Positions 17,144-26,303 are shown, counted from the first letter of the stretch. The stretch is DNA of 64,000 bases from CBDCBA01 sp965214125 (GCA_965214125.1 CBDCBA010000024.1:558001-622000), one strand, 5' to 3'. The notes: a model not told the origin generated them from the sequence alone. Program-made: numbers and translations.

Positions 17144-20100
17144 ATGCCTCCCTCCGGTCCCAACGCAAGCGACCCCCGCCGGCCGGCCCAACGGCGGCGC
17201 CCGCGCCCGCCGGCACGCGCCGACCCGTTCGAGCAACTCGACTCCCTCGGCGACGAGCCCACCGACCCCCACCACCCCCACCACGCCGGCCACCCCCACC
17301 AAACAGGATCGGCGGGGGACTCGCACTTCGCGCTCGACAGCCTGCCGGATCTGACCCAGCAGTCCGACCCGCAATCGGCGCCGCCACGCCGCGATGCCCC
17401 GCGTCCGTCGCAGCGCTCGCAGCCGCCCAAGCCTCAACCGGGCACCGGCGTCGGCACGCCCCCCGCCGACGCCCAGGCTGGTTCGAGCGCCGGGGCCGCC
17501 GGGGCGTACAAGCTGCTCCACAAGCTCGGCGGCGGCGGGATGGGGGAGGTCTGGGTGGCCCAGCAGCACCGCCCGCGTCGCAGGGTCGCCATCAAGCTCA
17601 TCCGCACCGACATGAGCGGCGGATCGATCGAGCGGCGGTTCGAGCTTGAGAGCGAGGCCCTCGCCCGGCTGCAACACGAGGGCATCGCCCAGGTTTACGA
17701 CGCCGGCTACGACAAGAAGCGCAAGCGGCCGTACTACGTGATGGAGCTCGTCGAGGGCCGCCAGCTCAACCGCTGGGCCGCCGAGGACGCCCCCAACCTC
17801 GGGCGGCGGCTGCGCGTGATCATCAAACTGTGCGAGGCCGTCGCCCACGCCCACGCGCGCGGCGTGATCCACCGTGATCTCAAGCCGGCCAACGTCATCG
17901 TCACCGATGAGGGCCGCCCAAAAATCCTCGACTTCGGCCTGGCCCGGCTCGCGGATGACAACGGGGCCCGCGCGACCGTCGCCACCCAGCCGGGTCAGTT
18001 GCTCGGCACGCTGGCGTACATGAGCCCCGAGCAGGCCGACGGCGACATCGACAAGCTCGATGGCCGCACCGACATCTACTCCGTCGGGGTGATCGCCTAC
18101 GAGTTGCTCACCGGCAACCTGCCCATCGACGTGCGCGGCAAAACGCACTACGGGGCGATCAAGGCGATTATCGAGCAATCGCCGCCATCGCTGGTCGGGC
18201 AGGACGCGCACTTCAACGACGACCTCGACACGATCATCCGCCGCGCCCTCTCCAAGCGTCGCGAGGGGCGCTACAACGGCGCTGGCGAGATGGCCGCGGC
18301 GCTGCGGCACTGGCGCGACGTCCACTTGGCCCCCGGCGGCGGGCCGGCGATGAACGTGGGGTCCAGCGGCGGGATTGCGAACTCGCTGCGCAGCGCCTTC
18401 ACCGCCTTCAGCAGCCGCGGGCCCGACACGAGCACCCTCGCCGAACGCGCCGCCAGCCACCGCCGCGGGCGGCGGCTGCTCGGGACGATGGTCGCCCTCG
18501 TCTTGCTGCTGGGCTTGGTCGTCGCCGGCGTCTGGTTCGATCTGCTGCCCGGCCGCCCGAAGCTCGTGGCGTTGCTCGACCGTACCGGCATTCTGCCGCC
18601 GGAGCCTGCCGAGCCGGCCTTGACCACGGACGCGAATGACGATCCCGCGACCGATCCACCGCCGCGGGTGATCGTGGAGACTTTGGGCGGCAATGGGATT
18701 CCGCCGCCGGCGGATCGAGGCTCGCGCGCTGATGCCTCGAAGCAGCGCGTTCGCGCCGCCGCCAACGCCGCGTCGGAGGCGGGCCGCCGGCTGGCGCAGT
18801 TCGTGCCCGGGTACGTCTGGCGGCCCGACACCAGCGCGAAGGAGAGCGACGCCATCGGCGCCGACGCCCAGGCGATCGAGCGATCCGACGAGCAACGGGC
18901 CGCCATCGAAGCGCTCGCCAACCGCCACGAGGCGGCCCGCGCGCAGCTTGCCAATCGCCCGTCCGACGCCGGCGCCGCCGCGTTGCAATACGAGGCAATC
19001 GCCGCCGCGCTGGAGCGGTCGCTGGAGCGGGTGGAATCCGGCGACTACCTCGCCGTCGAGCGCGCGGGCGGCGTGGTCGATCAACTCCTCGCGCTGACCG
19101 CCGCAGACCTGGACAAGATTGATTCGTCGCGCGCCCGCGCCGCCGCCGCCGAGGCGGCATTGGCGGAGCTTCGCGAGGGGCTCGACCCGCTATTTGCCCC
19201 CGAGGCACAGGCCGTTGCGGATCGAACGGTCGCGGCGGCCGACGATGAGGCACTCGCGGCGTTGGCCGCCCGTGCCAGCGCGGCCGAGGCGGCGCGCCGT
19301 TTCGATCGGGCGGCCGACGCCGTCGAGGCGCAGATGGCGTACCTCGCGCCCTTCATCGAGTCGCACCGCGCCGCCGACGCCGCCGTCGCCGAACTTCCGG
19401 CCGGCGAGGCGCGCGACGGGTTTCAGGCAACGCTCGCGCAGGCGAACGCCAGGTACGCCGACGGCGACGCGCGGGCGGCCTCGCGGGACTGGGAAGCGCT
19501 CGCGGGCGAGGCCGGCGAGGCTCTGGCGGCCGCTCAGCTCGCCGACAAGGCGCGACGCGAACTCGAGCAGGCGTGGCGGGGCGTGGAGGACGCGATCGAG
19601 CTCGCCCGCGAGGACGAGGCCGCCTTCGCCGCGGAACTCGCCGATGAGCTTGCCGCCCTGCCGCCCGCCTCGCCGCGTCGTTTGGCCACCGAGGGCTTAG
19701 CCGGCGCGCTCGGCGGCGGCTTTGAGCAGATTGCGCAGCTCGCCGAGGCGGGCCGGCAACAGGGCGACGTGAAGCGGCTGGGCGAGTCCCCCATCGAGGT
19801 CGCCGCCGCCGCGGGCGCGCTGATGGATTGGGCCCGCGCCCGGCGGCGGATGGCGCAGATGCTCGAGGGGGCGGGCGTCGCCTTGCCCGACGACGACGTG
19901 GCCGCCTGGATGACGCAGCCGCGCACGCTGCTGGCGTTCGCCGCCGCCGCCCGCAAGCAGGCAGACGCGGCGTTGCAACAGGAGCAGGAGGCCATCGCCA
20001 ACGCGTTTCAAGCTGCGGCGGCGTCGGCAAAGGAGGCAAGTGATGCCCTCGTGGCGGCCGGCGGCGCGGAGGCGGCCGGCGTGCCCGACGACGCGGCCGT

Positions 20101-20746
20101 CGCCAAGGCCGTGCGCAACCGCGACTTTGCGAAACTTCAGGAATGGGCCGGCGTCGCCACCGCGCTGCGCGAGCGGGCGACCCTGCTGGGCCAGGCTAAC
20201 GACGCCGACCCCGAGACGGGCCGGCGCCCGCTGCACGAGGCGGCGTTGCTGCCGGGCGATCCCGGCGTGGCCGAGGTGCAAAAGTGGCTCGACGCCGGCG
20301 CCCGCCCACTCGAACCGGACAAGGACGAGCGCACGCCGTTCGGCCTGGCGCTCGAGGCCGGCAACGCCGAGGCCGCCGCGCTGCTGGCCGAGGCGGGCGG
20401 GCTGCCGCCGTTCTTCGAGGAGTCCAACCAGCCGATCCTGCTGCTCGCGCACACGGCCGAGTCGATCGAGCTGGTGGCATCGATCTACGCGAAGAACAAC
20501 GTGAGCGTGCGCAACCGCCGCTTCGGACGGAGCGGGGGAACCGCGCTGCACATGCTGATCGACAACGCCCGCTTCCGCCGCCTGCCGCTGGCCGAGCAGG
20601 CCGCCGCCGCCCGCGCGCTGGTCGAGGCCGGCGTCGACCCAGCGGCCCAGGACAATGCCGGCCGCACCCCCGCCGACTACGCCCAGCGACGCAGCCTACC
20701 GGAGCTGACCGCCGAACTGCGCCGCTTGGCTGAAGCGTCGCGCTAG
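17144..20746 (+). CDS. Membrane Ser/Thr protein kinase with coiled-coil and ankyrin-like C-terminal region
   Basis: A 1200-residue protein. Residues 1-115 are a Pro/His-rich linker. The Hanks-type kinase domain spans about 120-390: glycine loop LGGGGMGEVW at about 129, VAIKLI with the ATP-binding Lys, catalytic HRDLKPAN at about 243, DFGLARL and the APE-equivalent MSPEQ. One membrane helix (MVALVLLLGLVVAGVW) is at about 448-463. Then follow roughly 550 Ala/Glu-rich residues, probably helical or coiled-coil. The end (about 1019-1198) has ankyrin-like repeats (RRPLHEAALLPGD, TPFGLALEAGN, GGTALHMLIDNA, GRTPADYAQ). It probably senses or assembles something across the membrane. The start was chosen at the ATG nearest the domain; the frame is open further upstream. 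Confidence 0.85.
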   Translation: MPPSGPNASDPRRPAQRRRPRPPARADPFEQLDSLGDEPTDPHHPHHAGHPHQTGSAGDSHFALDSLPDLTQQSDPQSAPPRRDAPRPSQRSQPPKPQPGTGVGTPPADAQAGSSAGAAGAYKLLHKLGGGGMGEVWVAQQHRPRRRVAIKLIRTDMSGGSIERRFELESEALARLQHEGIAQVYDAGYDKKRKRPYYVMELVEGRQLNRWAAEDAPNLGRRLRVIIKLCEAVAHAHARGVIHRDLKPANVIVTDEGRPKILDFGLARLADDNGARATVATQPGQLLGTLAYMSPEQADGDIDKLDGRTDIYSVGVIAYELLTGNLPIDVRGKTHYGAIKAIIEQSPPSLVGQDAHFNDDLDTIIRRALSKRREGRYNGAGEMAAALRHWRDVHLAPGGGPAMNVGSSGGIANSLRSAFTAFSSRGPDTSTLAERAASHRRGRRLLGTMVALVLLLGLVVAGVWFDLLPGRPKLVALLDRTGILPPEPAEPALTTDANDDPATDPPPRVIVETLGGNGIPPPADRGSRADASKQRVRAAANAASEAGRRLAQFVPGYVWRPDTSAKESDAIGADAQAIERSDEQRAAIEALANRHEAARAQLANRPSDAGAAALQYEAIAAALERSLERVESGDYLAVERAGGVVDQLLALTAADLDKIDSSRARAAAAEAALAELREGLDPLFAPEAQAVADRTVAAADDEALAALAARASAAEAARRFDRAADAVEAQMAYLAPFIESHRAADAAVAELPAGEARDGFQATLAQANARYADGDARAASRDWEALAGEAGEALAAAQLADKARRELEQAWRGVEDAIELAREDEAAFAAELADELAALPPASPRRLATEGLAGALGGGFEQIAQLAEAGRQQGDVKRLGESPIEVAAAAGALMDWARARRRMAQMLEGAGVALPDDDVAAWMTQPRTLLAFAAAARKQADAALQQEQEAIANAFQAAAASAKEASDALVAAGGAEAAGVPDDAAVAKAVRNRDFAKLQEWAGVATALRERATLLGQANDADPETGRRPLHEAALLPGDPGVAEVQKWLDAGARPLEPDKDERTPFGLALEAGNAEAAALLAEAGGLPPFFEESNQPILLLAHTAESIELVASIYAKNNVSVRNRRFGRSGGTALHMLIDNARFRRLPLAEQAAAARALVEAGVDPAAQDNAGRTPADYAQRRSLPELTAELRRLAEASR

Positions 20747-20783
20747 GCTCGCCGAGTCGCATCCGCCTCGCCGACTGCCTTTA

Positions 20784-20869
20784 CGCTCGACTTTCCGCAT
20801 TCGCTCGACTTTCCGCATTCGCTCGACTTTCCGCATTCGCTCGACTTTCCGCATTCGCTCGACTTTCCG
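20784..20869. repeat. Tandem repeat, 18-bp unit, about 4.8 copies
   Basis: Four exact copies of CGCTCGACTTTCCGCATT at 20784-20855, and a fifth partial copy that ends at 20869, three bases before the ATG of the next gene. The array fills almost the whole gap between the kinase and the PD40 lipoprotein genes and so covers the ribosome-binding region. It is the only tandem array noticed in the window. Confidence 0.95.
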
Positions 20870-20872
20870 AAC

Positions 20873-22531
20873 ATGCCCACCCGACCGCCGCTATCGCCCC
20901 GTTGGCTCGCCCCGTTGCTGCTCGCCCTGCCGCTGCTACTCGGCGGCGGATTCGGCTGCGCGTCGGGCACGCCGGTCGAGATTTCAAGCCAGCCGGCGGA
21001 GGCGACGCTGACCGTCTACAACGCCAAGGGCAAGGAGATCGCGTCAGGTCGCTCGCCCATCGTGCCGCGCCTGGACCTGAAGGACGGCCAGCAGTACCGG
21101 GTGGAGGCCACGCCTCTCGGCGAGGCGGCCGAGTTCTACGAGTCCGCCACGGCCCGCGTCGACAGCAACGCCGTCGTCAGGGCCGGGTCCGACGCCAAGC
21201 AGGGCGCGTTTTCGATTGCCCTGCCGCAGCGGTCGAGCGTGATGCTGCCGGCGTGGGTGCCTGTGTATCACCCGCGCGACGGCTGGATCGCCCTGCGCAC
21301 TCGGCTGCGTAGCGATCAGTCGGTGGTCGAAACCGACGGCAGTGAGCCGAGGGAGGTGCTGAACTTAAGCGAGGCGCTGTCGGACCTGAACCGCGAGGTC
21401 CGCGTCGACCGCGAGGGGGATCGCACCAAGCAGGACATGCCCGTCAAGGACATCGCCGGCGTGTGGGGCTTGGACGTGACTGGCGGCGACGGCAGCGTGA
21501 GCGGGCCCGACGACGCCGAGGCCATTGTCTCGCTCTTCGCCGCGGGCCGCAACGTGCAGCTTCCGCTGGACGATCCCGAGGCCGCCCGACGCGTGCGGCG
21601 CGCCACGGCGGACCGCAAGGGCGATGACGTTCGCCTGCCCTCGGCGGTGCCCAGCAGCTACCGCCACGAGCTGCGCGAGGCACGCCTGGTCGCGATCAAC
21701 CCTGCCAACGGTGCCAAACGTGAAGTGACCGACAAGCGCCAGGCCGACCTCGAGCCGGCGTACATGACCGTGCCCGACGAGCGTACGGGCTCGCTGTACG
21801 TGCTGTTTTCCACCAACCGCGACCGCGAGAACCGAAGCTGGATCTACCGCGTGCCCGCCAACCGGCGCGGGTCGTTCGGGCCGATCGACAACTTTTCCGA
21901 CCGCGTCCACGGCACGACCACGCCGTCGCACGCCCGCGACGGGGCGATCGCGTTCAGCTTTGTGCCCGTCAGCGCGACCAGTCTGGAGGACCTGGAGGTG
22001 CGGGCCTTGCTTGATGGCCCCGGCAGCCCGCCGTCGAACATCGTCGGCGGCTCGCAACCACGCATCAGCCCGCAGGGGGGGCGGATCGCGTACGTGAACA
22101 ACAACGAGTTGTGGACCAACAACACAAACGTGGCCGCGGCGTCGCAGATGACCGACCTCGACGGCGACGCTGTGATCGACCGCTACGCCGAGCGATCGCT
22201 GTCGAACCAGGCCGACCGTCGGCGGTTCGACGAGTTCGAGAAGGATTGGCTGATCCAGGCCGTCGCCTGGCCCGCGTGGTCGCCCGACGGCAACTACCTC
22301 TGCTACAGCGCCCTCACCGAGGACGAGGAGGGGCGGCCCAATTACGACATCTGGATCATCAGCCGCGCCGGCGGCATCCCGCAGCGCGTGACCGCCAACG
22401 GCTCGGCCGACATCTACCCGCGTTTCGGCCCCGACGGCCGGACGCTCTACTTCCTCTCCAACCGCGGCCTCGCCTGGGGCGTCTGGCGGCACGACGTGTC
22501 GGGGAAGATCGAAACGGCGACGATGAACTGA
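20873..22531 (+). CDS. Lipoprotein with PD40/TolB-like beta-propeller repeats
   Basis: A 552-residue exported protein. A hydrophobic signal (LLLALPLLLGGGFGCAS) ends in a lipobox-like Cys29. A PEGA-like stretch follows (PVEISSQPAEATLTVYNAKG, about 34-53). The C-terminal half carries propeller blades: PRISPQGGRIAYVNNNELW, AWSPDGNYLCYSALTED and PRFGPDGRTLYFLSNRGLAW, typical PD40 (WD40-like) repeats. Such proteins act in the periplasm or at the cell surface as binding scaffolds. The gene is 126 bp after the kinase gene and may share its transcript. Translation would start directly behind an 18-bp tandem array. Confidence 0.82.
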   Translation: MPTRPPLSPRWLAPLLLALPLLLGGGFGCASGTPVEISSQPAEATLTVYNAKGKEIASGRSPIVPRLDLKDGQQYRVEATPLGEAAEFYESATARVDSNAVVRAGSDAKQGAFSIALPQRSSVMLPAWVPVYHPRDGWIALRTRLRSDQSVVETDGSEPREVLNLSEALSDLNREVRVDREGDRTKQDMPVKDIAGVWGLDVTGGDGSVSGPDDAEAIVSLFAAGRNVQLPLDDPEAARRVRRATADRKGDDVRLPSAVPSSYRHELREARLVAINPANGAKREVTDKRQADLEPAYMTVPDERTGSLYVLFSTNRDRENRSWIYRVPANRRGSFGPIDNFSDRVHGTTTPSHARDGAIAFSFVPVSATSLEDLEVRALLDGPGSPPSNIVGGSQPRISPQGGRIAYVNNNELWTNNTNVAAASQMTDLDGDAVIDRYAERSLSNQADRRRFDEFEKDWLIQAVAWPAWSPDGNYLCYSALTEDEEGRPNYDIWIISRAGGIPQRVTANGSADIYPRFGPDGRTLYFLSNRGLAWGVWRHDVSGKIETATMN

Positions 22532-22535
22532 GCGG

Positions 22536-23186
22536 TCATCGCGCCAGGAACGCCCGCCAACGGGCCGCGACCTCGCCCTGCCGCACCGTGCGGCCGAGGC
22601 GAACATGGTCGGCCAGCGCGGCAACGTCCAGGTCGGGCAGCAGCCCGCTTTTCGTTGATATCTCGTACTCCGCGCGAACAAGATGCAGGCGTCGCACCGA
22701 AAGGTCGTCGCCGTCGAGCCGCCACAATTCTGCCACGCCAATCGCAGCGTAGATCGGCTCCTTCGGGATGCTCGAACTCGTTATGTCGACCTCGATCACA
22801 AGGTCCGGCGGATTGTGGACCGCGAGGTTAAGCTCCTCCGTCCCCGGCGGCGGCGGCTCGGCGCGGACGTAGAACGCCTGGTCGCCCTCGCACCCCTTCT
22901 GCACCCTTTCGCCAACGAGTGTGACGACGTCATGATCTTCAAAGTCGATCTTCACCGCTTCGAAGTAATCTACCGCCAACCTGCGCAGCAGGCCCATTCG
23001 ACTCCCGTGGCCGTCTGACACTGGCGGCATGATTTGCATCCTTCCGTCGTCGTAGGTGATTCGCGTCTCCGGTCCTGCCTCGTCGCGAAGGCGTTTGTAC
23101 GTCTCCCACGACACACCCTCCACGACGGGCGAGGCATATCGCGCGGGCGATGCGGGCACGACGGGCGCATCAAGGGTGGCGGCCAT
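22536..23186 (-). CDS. Uma2-family (DUF820) putative restriction-type endonuclease
   Basis: A 216-residue protein with the PD-(D/E)xK pattern of the Uma2 family: NPPDLVIEVDITSSS gives Asp128, Glu132 and Asp134, followed by Lys142 and the conserved YAAIGVAELWRLD. An N-terminal block (ETRITYDDGRMQIMPP) matches the family start. Uma2 proteins are very abundant in planctomycetes and cyanobacteria, and no role has been firmly established; a nuclease linked to mobile DNA is suspected. It is convergent with the PD40 gene, with only 4 bp between them. Confidence 0.85.
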   Translation of the reverse strand: MAATLDAPVVPASPARYASPVVEGVSWETYKRLRDEAGPETRITYDDGRMQIMPPVSDGHGSRMGLLRRLAVDYFEAVKIDFEDHDVVTLVGERVQKGCEGDQAFYVRAEPPPPGTEELNLAVHNPPDLVIEVDITSSSIPKEPIYAAIGVAELWRLDGDDLSVRRLHLVRAEYEISTKSGLLPDLDVAALADHVRLGRTVRQGEVAARWRAFLAR

Positions 23187-23195
23187 GGTTCGATC

Positions 23196-24692
23196 CTACC
23201 GCAAGTCCCCCAGCACCGTCAGTTGGTGCCGCCGCCCGGCGTGGCTGTCGTCGTTGGCCTCGCCCGTGATGCCGAACTCCTCCAGGCCGGGGGCGGCGCC
23301 GATCCACTTCGTGTCGTCGAGGCTGCCCACCTTGCGCGTCGGCGGGTCGGCCAACGGCTGAAGGTCGGGGGCGTCGGCGGCGTCCCACCGTTGCAGCACG
23401 TTGTAATACTGGTCGCGCTGGGCCGGCACCCAGCCGGCGTCGCGGATCAGGCGGCATAGCTCGCGCACGCCCAGGTCGTACGTCGTGCCGGCGGCGCTGA
23501 CGACGTTCTCCTCCATCATGGCCCCGCCCATGTCGTTGGCGCCATAGAAGAGCGCGAGCTGCCCGACCTTGGGGCCCATCGTCACCCAACTGCTTTGCAG
23601 ACTCTCGACGTTGTCGAAGAACAGCCGCGCGATCGCCAGCACGCGCAGGTAGTCGCTCGCCCCCGCGCTCCGCACGACGCGGCCCTTGGCCACGTCGGGG
23701 TGCTTGAGCGAATCAAAGTCGCCGTGGATGGCCGGGTCGTACTCCTTCGCCCGCCCCAGCGGCACGTTCTCGCGCTGGAAGGGCCAGTGGATGAAGGCTT
23801 CGTAGGAACCAGTCAAAAGTGCTGAGTGCTGAGTGGAAAGCTCCGGAAACGGAGACTTCGAGAACGTGCCGGGGTAGGTCGCCTCAACTCGCTCCTGAAT
23901 CGCTTCGATCTGGCTCGGAATCTGCTCCGCCCCTTTCTCCTTTTCCCTCAGCACTTTCAACTTCAGCGCATAATCCTGCATCTCCCGCAGCACCCCCATG
24001 TGCGCGAAGCGCTCGGGCACCGTCTCGATGTGGCCCATCATCATGGTGCAACTGCTGTTCATCCCCTCCTCGTGGGCGACGCGCATCACGCGCAGCCAGT
24101 CGGCGGCGCTGGCCTTGATGTGGCCGATCTTGTCGCGCACGCGCGGCGGGAAGATCTCCCCCCCGCCACCGGGAATCGTCTTCAGGCCGGCCGCCTTGAA
24201 CTCGCGCAGGATGTCGCGCACGTCCTCGCCCCAGAACCGCTCAAATTCGATGAACTCCGGCGGGCTGAAGGCGTGGATGTGGATCGTCGGGTACGTCTCG
24301 CTGATGAACCGCAGCAAATCGAGGTACCACTGCTTCGGCAGGCGGTCGTTCATGCCGCCCTGCATGAGAATCTGCGTGCCGCCGATAGCGATCAGTTCCT
24401 CGATCTTATGGCCGATTTGTTCGTGGGTGAGCACATAGCTGTCGGCGTCGTCGTGGTCGCGCCGGAAGCCGCAAAACGTGCATTTGCTCGTGCAGACGTT
24501 CGTGTAGTTGATGTTGCGGTCAACGACGTACGTCCGCTCGTCCTCCGGGTGCCGCCGCATGGTGACGGCGTGGGCCCAGTCGCCGAGGTCTTGCAGCGGC
24601 GCGTGCCGGTAGAGCTCGTACGCCTGCGTTTCGGTCAGGCGGACGTTGCCGGCAACAACGGCGTCGATGTCGAAGGTGGGGGAGTAGGCCAT
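23196..24692 (-). CDS. mqnC: Cyclic dehypoxanthine futalosine synthase (MqnC), with unusual insert
   Basis: A 498-residue radical SAM enzyme of the futalosine route to menaquinone. The cluster motif is Cys67-x3-Cys71-x2-Cys74 (CTSKCTFCGF). Other family blocks are GGTQILMQGGMN, HAFSPPE, KTIPGGGGEIF, MMMGHIET and MGPKVGQLALFYGANDMGG. The start is the ATG at 24692. The usual length is about 370 residues. The extra length here comes from a C-terminal tail of about 65 residues and an insertion at about 238-293, between REMQDYAL and GSYEAFIHWPF. That insertion is helix-rich and bounded by an 11-bp inverted repeat. No other mqn gene is adjacent. Confidence 0.88.
   Translation of the reverse strand: MAYSPTFDIDAVVAGNVRLTETQAYELYRHAPLQDLGDWAHAVTMRRHPEDERTYVVDRNINYTNVCTSKCTFCGFRRDHDDADSYVLTHEQIGHKIEELIAIGGTQILMQGGMNDRLPKQWYLDLLRFISETYPTIHIHAFSPPEFIEFERFWGEDVRDILREFKAAGLKTIPGGGGEIFPPRVRDKIGHIKASAADWLRVMRVAHEEGMNSSCTMMMGHIETVPERFAHMGVLREMQDYALKLKVLREKEKGAEQIPSQIEAIQERVEATYPGTFSKSPFPELSTQHSALLTGSYEAFIHWPFQRENVPLGRAKEYDPAIHGDFDSLKHPDVAKGRVVRSAGASDYLRVLAIARLFFDNVESLQSSWVTMGPKVGQLALFYGANDMGGAMMEENVVSAAGTTYDLGVRELCRLIRDAGWVPAQRDQYYNVLQRWDAADAPDLQPLADPPTRKVGSLDDTKWIGAAPGLEEFGITGEANDDSHAGRRHQLTVLGDLR
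23816..23957. repeat. Segment bounded by 11-bp inverted repeats inside mqnC
   Basis: AAAGTGCTGAG at 23816-23826 and CTCAGCACTTT at 23947-23957 are exact reverse complements. They enclose most of a segment absent from typical MqnC proteins. A second GTGCTGAGT copy follows the left arm. This may be the footprint of a mobile palindromic element, but the arms are short and chance cannot be excluded. Confidence 0.4.
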
Positions 24693-24794
24693 CGCTCTCC
24701 CATCGTATTGGCGGCACCCCGCAAGCGTTCGGAGGTTTCGGACGAACTGAAATCTGATCCCCGTCATTCCGAACAAACTGCGCATCCCGCCAAC

Positions 24795-25652
24795 TCAATT
24801 GCTCGGCCCGCGCAGCTTCGCGAGCAATGCGCCGATCTCGCCGTGCATCCGCGGCATCTGCGTGATGACGAGTCGACCGTCCACGACGCTGATCGAACCA
24901 ATCGTGCCGCCATTCTCCCGCCACGAGTCGGAATACACGGTGTCGCAAATCACGTCCATCACCTCATCCAAGTCGAACGGCGTGACGTCGTACACGCGCG
25001 TTTCAACCCGACGCGCCGCGTCGTCCCACGTTGTGATGTGCAACGTGCCGTCGATCGCCTGCCACGTCAGCTCCGCGAACGCGGCCGATCCAAGTTGCGA
25101 CAGCACGTGGTCCAAGGCGACGTCGAGCCGGGTGCCGGGTGGGATGGCAAGGTCAGCCTCGGCGTCACGCTTGATGCCTTCAAGTTCCAACGCGGGGTAG
25201 TTCACGATCGCCTGGATGCCAGCGATGTCGTGAATGAGCATGACGACGTCTTCCAGTGTCGCTTTACCGGTCCACTTGTCCGGCAGGCGAACGGCTGACA
25301 AATCAATCTGCGGCCCCTGATCCGCCGCAGCGACCACCCCGCCGCCGTGATCCTCGCCTGCGTCCAGCCGGCTGATGACGGCCAGCCCCGCGCCGAACTG
25401 CTCCATGAGCTGCGCCTCGATCTCCCCGCGCGGCCGGCCAGCGGCGCTAATCGTGTGGCCGTTGGGCATCGCCAGCAGGCCGTCGTCGCCGATTTGTCGC
25501 AAGAGCCACAGCGGCCGGTCCGCCATCCGCCCGCCGCTCAGGCCGATCTTCAACCGCTCGCCGGGGCGCAACACCTCGTTCGCCGACGCGGCAGCGCACG
25601 TCAGGCAGAGGGCGGCGACCAGAGTCCACGCGGTGAGTCGCAAGGGGCGCAT
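24795..25652 (-). CDS. Secreted protein, polysaccharide-export-like N-terminus and secretin N-domain-like C-terminus
   Basis: A 285-residue protein with a signal peptide (residues 1-24, CAAASA). Residues 27-95 (VLRPGERLKIGLSGG, then GDDGLLAMPNGHTISAAGRP) resemble the polysaccharide-export (Wza-type) domain. The second half has WRENGGTIGSISVVDGRLVI and MHGEIGALLAKLR, a pattern seen in secretin N-domains and STN-like repeats and shared with the upstream gene. It is likely periplasmic or outer-membrane. It forms a tandem pair with the upstream gene, 9 bp apart. The function is unknown; part of an envelope assembly is plausible. Confidence 0.65.
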   Translation of the reverse strand: MRPLRLTAWTLVAALCLTCAAASANEVLRPGERLKIGLSGGRMADRPLWLLRQIGDDGLLAMPNGHTISAAGRPRGEIEAQLMEQFGAGLAVISRLDAGEDHGGGVVAAADQGPQIDLSAVRLPDKWTGKATLEDVVMLIHDIAGIQAIVNYPALELEGIKRDAEADLAIPPGTRLDVALDHVLSQLGSAAFAELTWQAIDGTLHITTWDDAARRVETRVYDVTPFDLDEVMDVICDTVYSDSWRENGGTIGSISVVDGRLVITQMPRMHGEIGALLAKLRGPSN

Positions 25653-25661
25653 TGATGTAAT

Positions 25662-26303
25662 TTACTCGCCGTCGCCGTCGCGTGCGGTTGGACGAAGCTC
25701 GGCCAGCAGACGCTGGACGCCGGCCAGCATCTCCGGCGTGGCGGTTATCACGAGTTGGCCGTTGATCTCGGTGATGGCAGCGATCGTGCCGCCGTTGGCA
25801 CGCCAGGCCGTGGGCTCAACCTCGGCCCGGATCAGGCCGATCAGCAAGTTCACGACCTCCTGCCGGCCCTCCTCGGCGGGCAGGAGGTCACGCGCGTCGA
25901 TCACGAGCGTTTGCACGTTCTTCGCCAGATCGTCGCGCGTCGAGATCGTGGCCGTGCCCTCTTCGAACGCGACGGCAAGGCGGTGGCCCGTCGACTCCGA
26001 CACGCGGTGCACCAGCAGCCGCATCGCGAGGACGGCGGGCGTTCCCCGCGGCAGGCGCAGGCTCACGGGCGTCTCGCGGGTGATGCCCTTGGGTTCCAGC
26101 ATGGGCCAGTTCACGAACGGGTGTGACCCAACGTGACTTCCGATGGTGCGAGCTGCCTCGGCGAAGGGCGTTTCGTGCAGGTCGACGTCGCCCGACAGCC
26201 TGGCTTCGTGCCAGTCTAACGGGTTCGTGTCATCCGCGAGGGTTGCGCCGGCGCTCAGGAAGACGAGCACAACGGCGACGCAAATGGTGCGGCAAAGAGA
26301 CAT
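25662..26303 (-). CDS. Secreted paralogue with secretin N-domain-like C-terminus
   Basis: A 213-residue protein from the ATG at 26303, chosen because it directly precedes a good signal peptide (LCRTICVAVVLVFLSAG). The C-terminal part (WRANGGTIAAITEINGQLVI, then MLAGVQRLLAELR) is clearly homologous to the end of the next gene, and the middle parts also align (RLPRGTPAVLAMRLLV with the partner's IPPGTRLDVALDHVL). The pair looks like a tandem duplication in one operon. A role in an envelope complex is only inferred. Confidence 0.65.
   Translation of the reverse strand: MSLCRTICVAVVLVFLSAGATLADDTNPLDWHEARLSGDVDLHETPFAEAARTIGSHVGSHPFVNWPMLEPKGITRETPVSLRLPRGTPAVLAMRLLVHRVSESTGHRLAVAFEEGTATISTRDDLAKNVQTLVIDARDLLPAEEGRQEVVNLLIGLIRAEVEPTAWRANGGTIAAITEINGQLVITATPEMLAGVQRLLAELRPTARDGDGE

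Noticed and set aside
20784..20869. CRISPR array
   Set aside because: The 18-bp units are directly joined with no spacers, and no cas genes are near.
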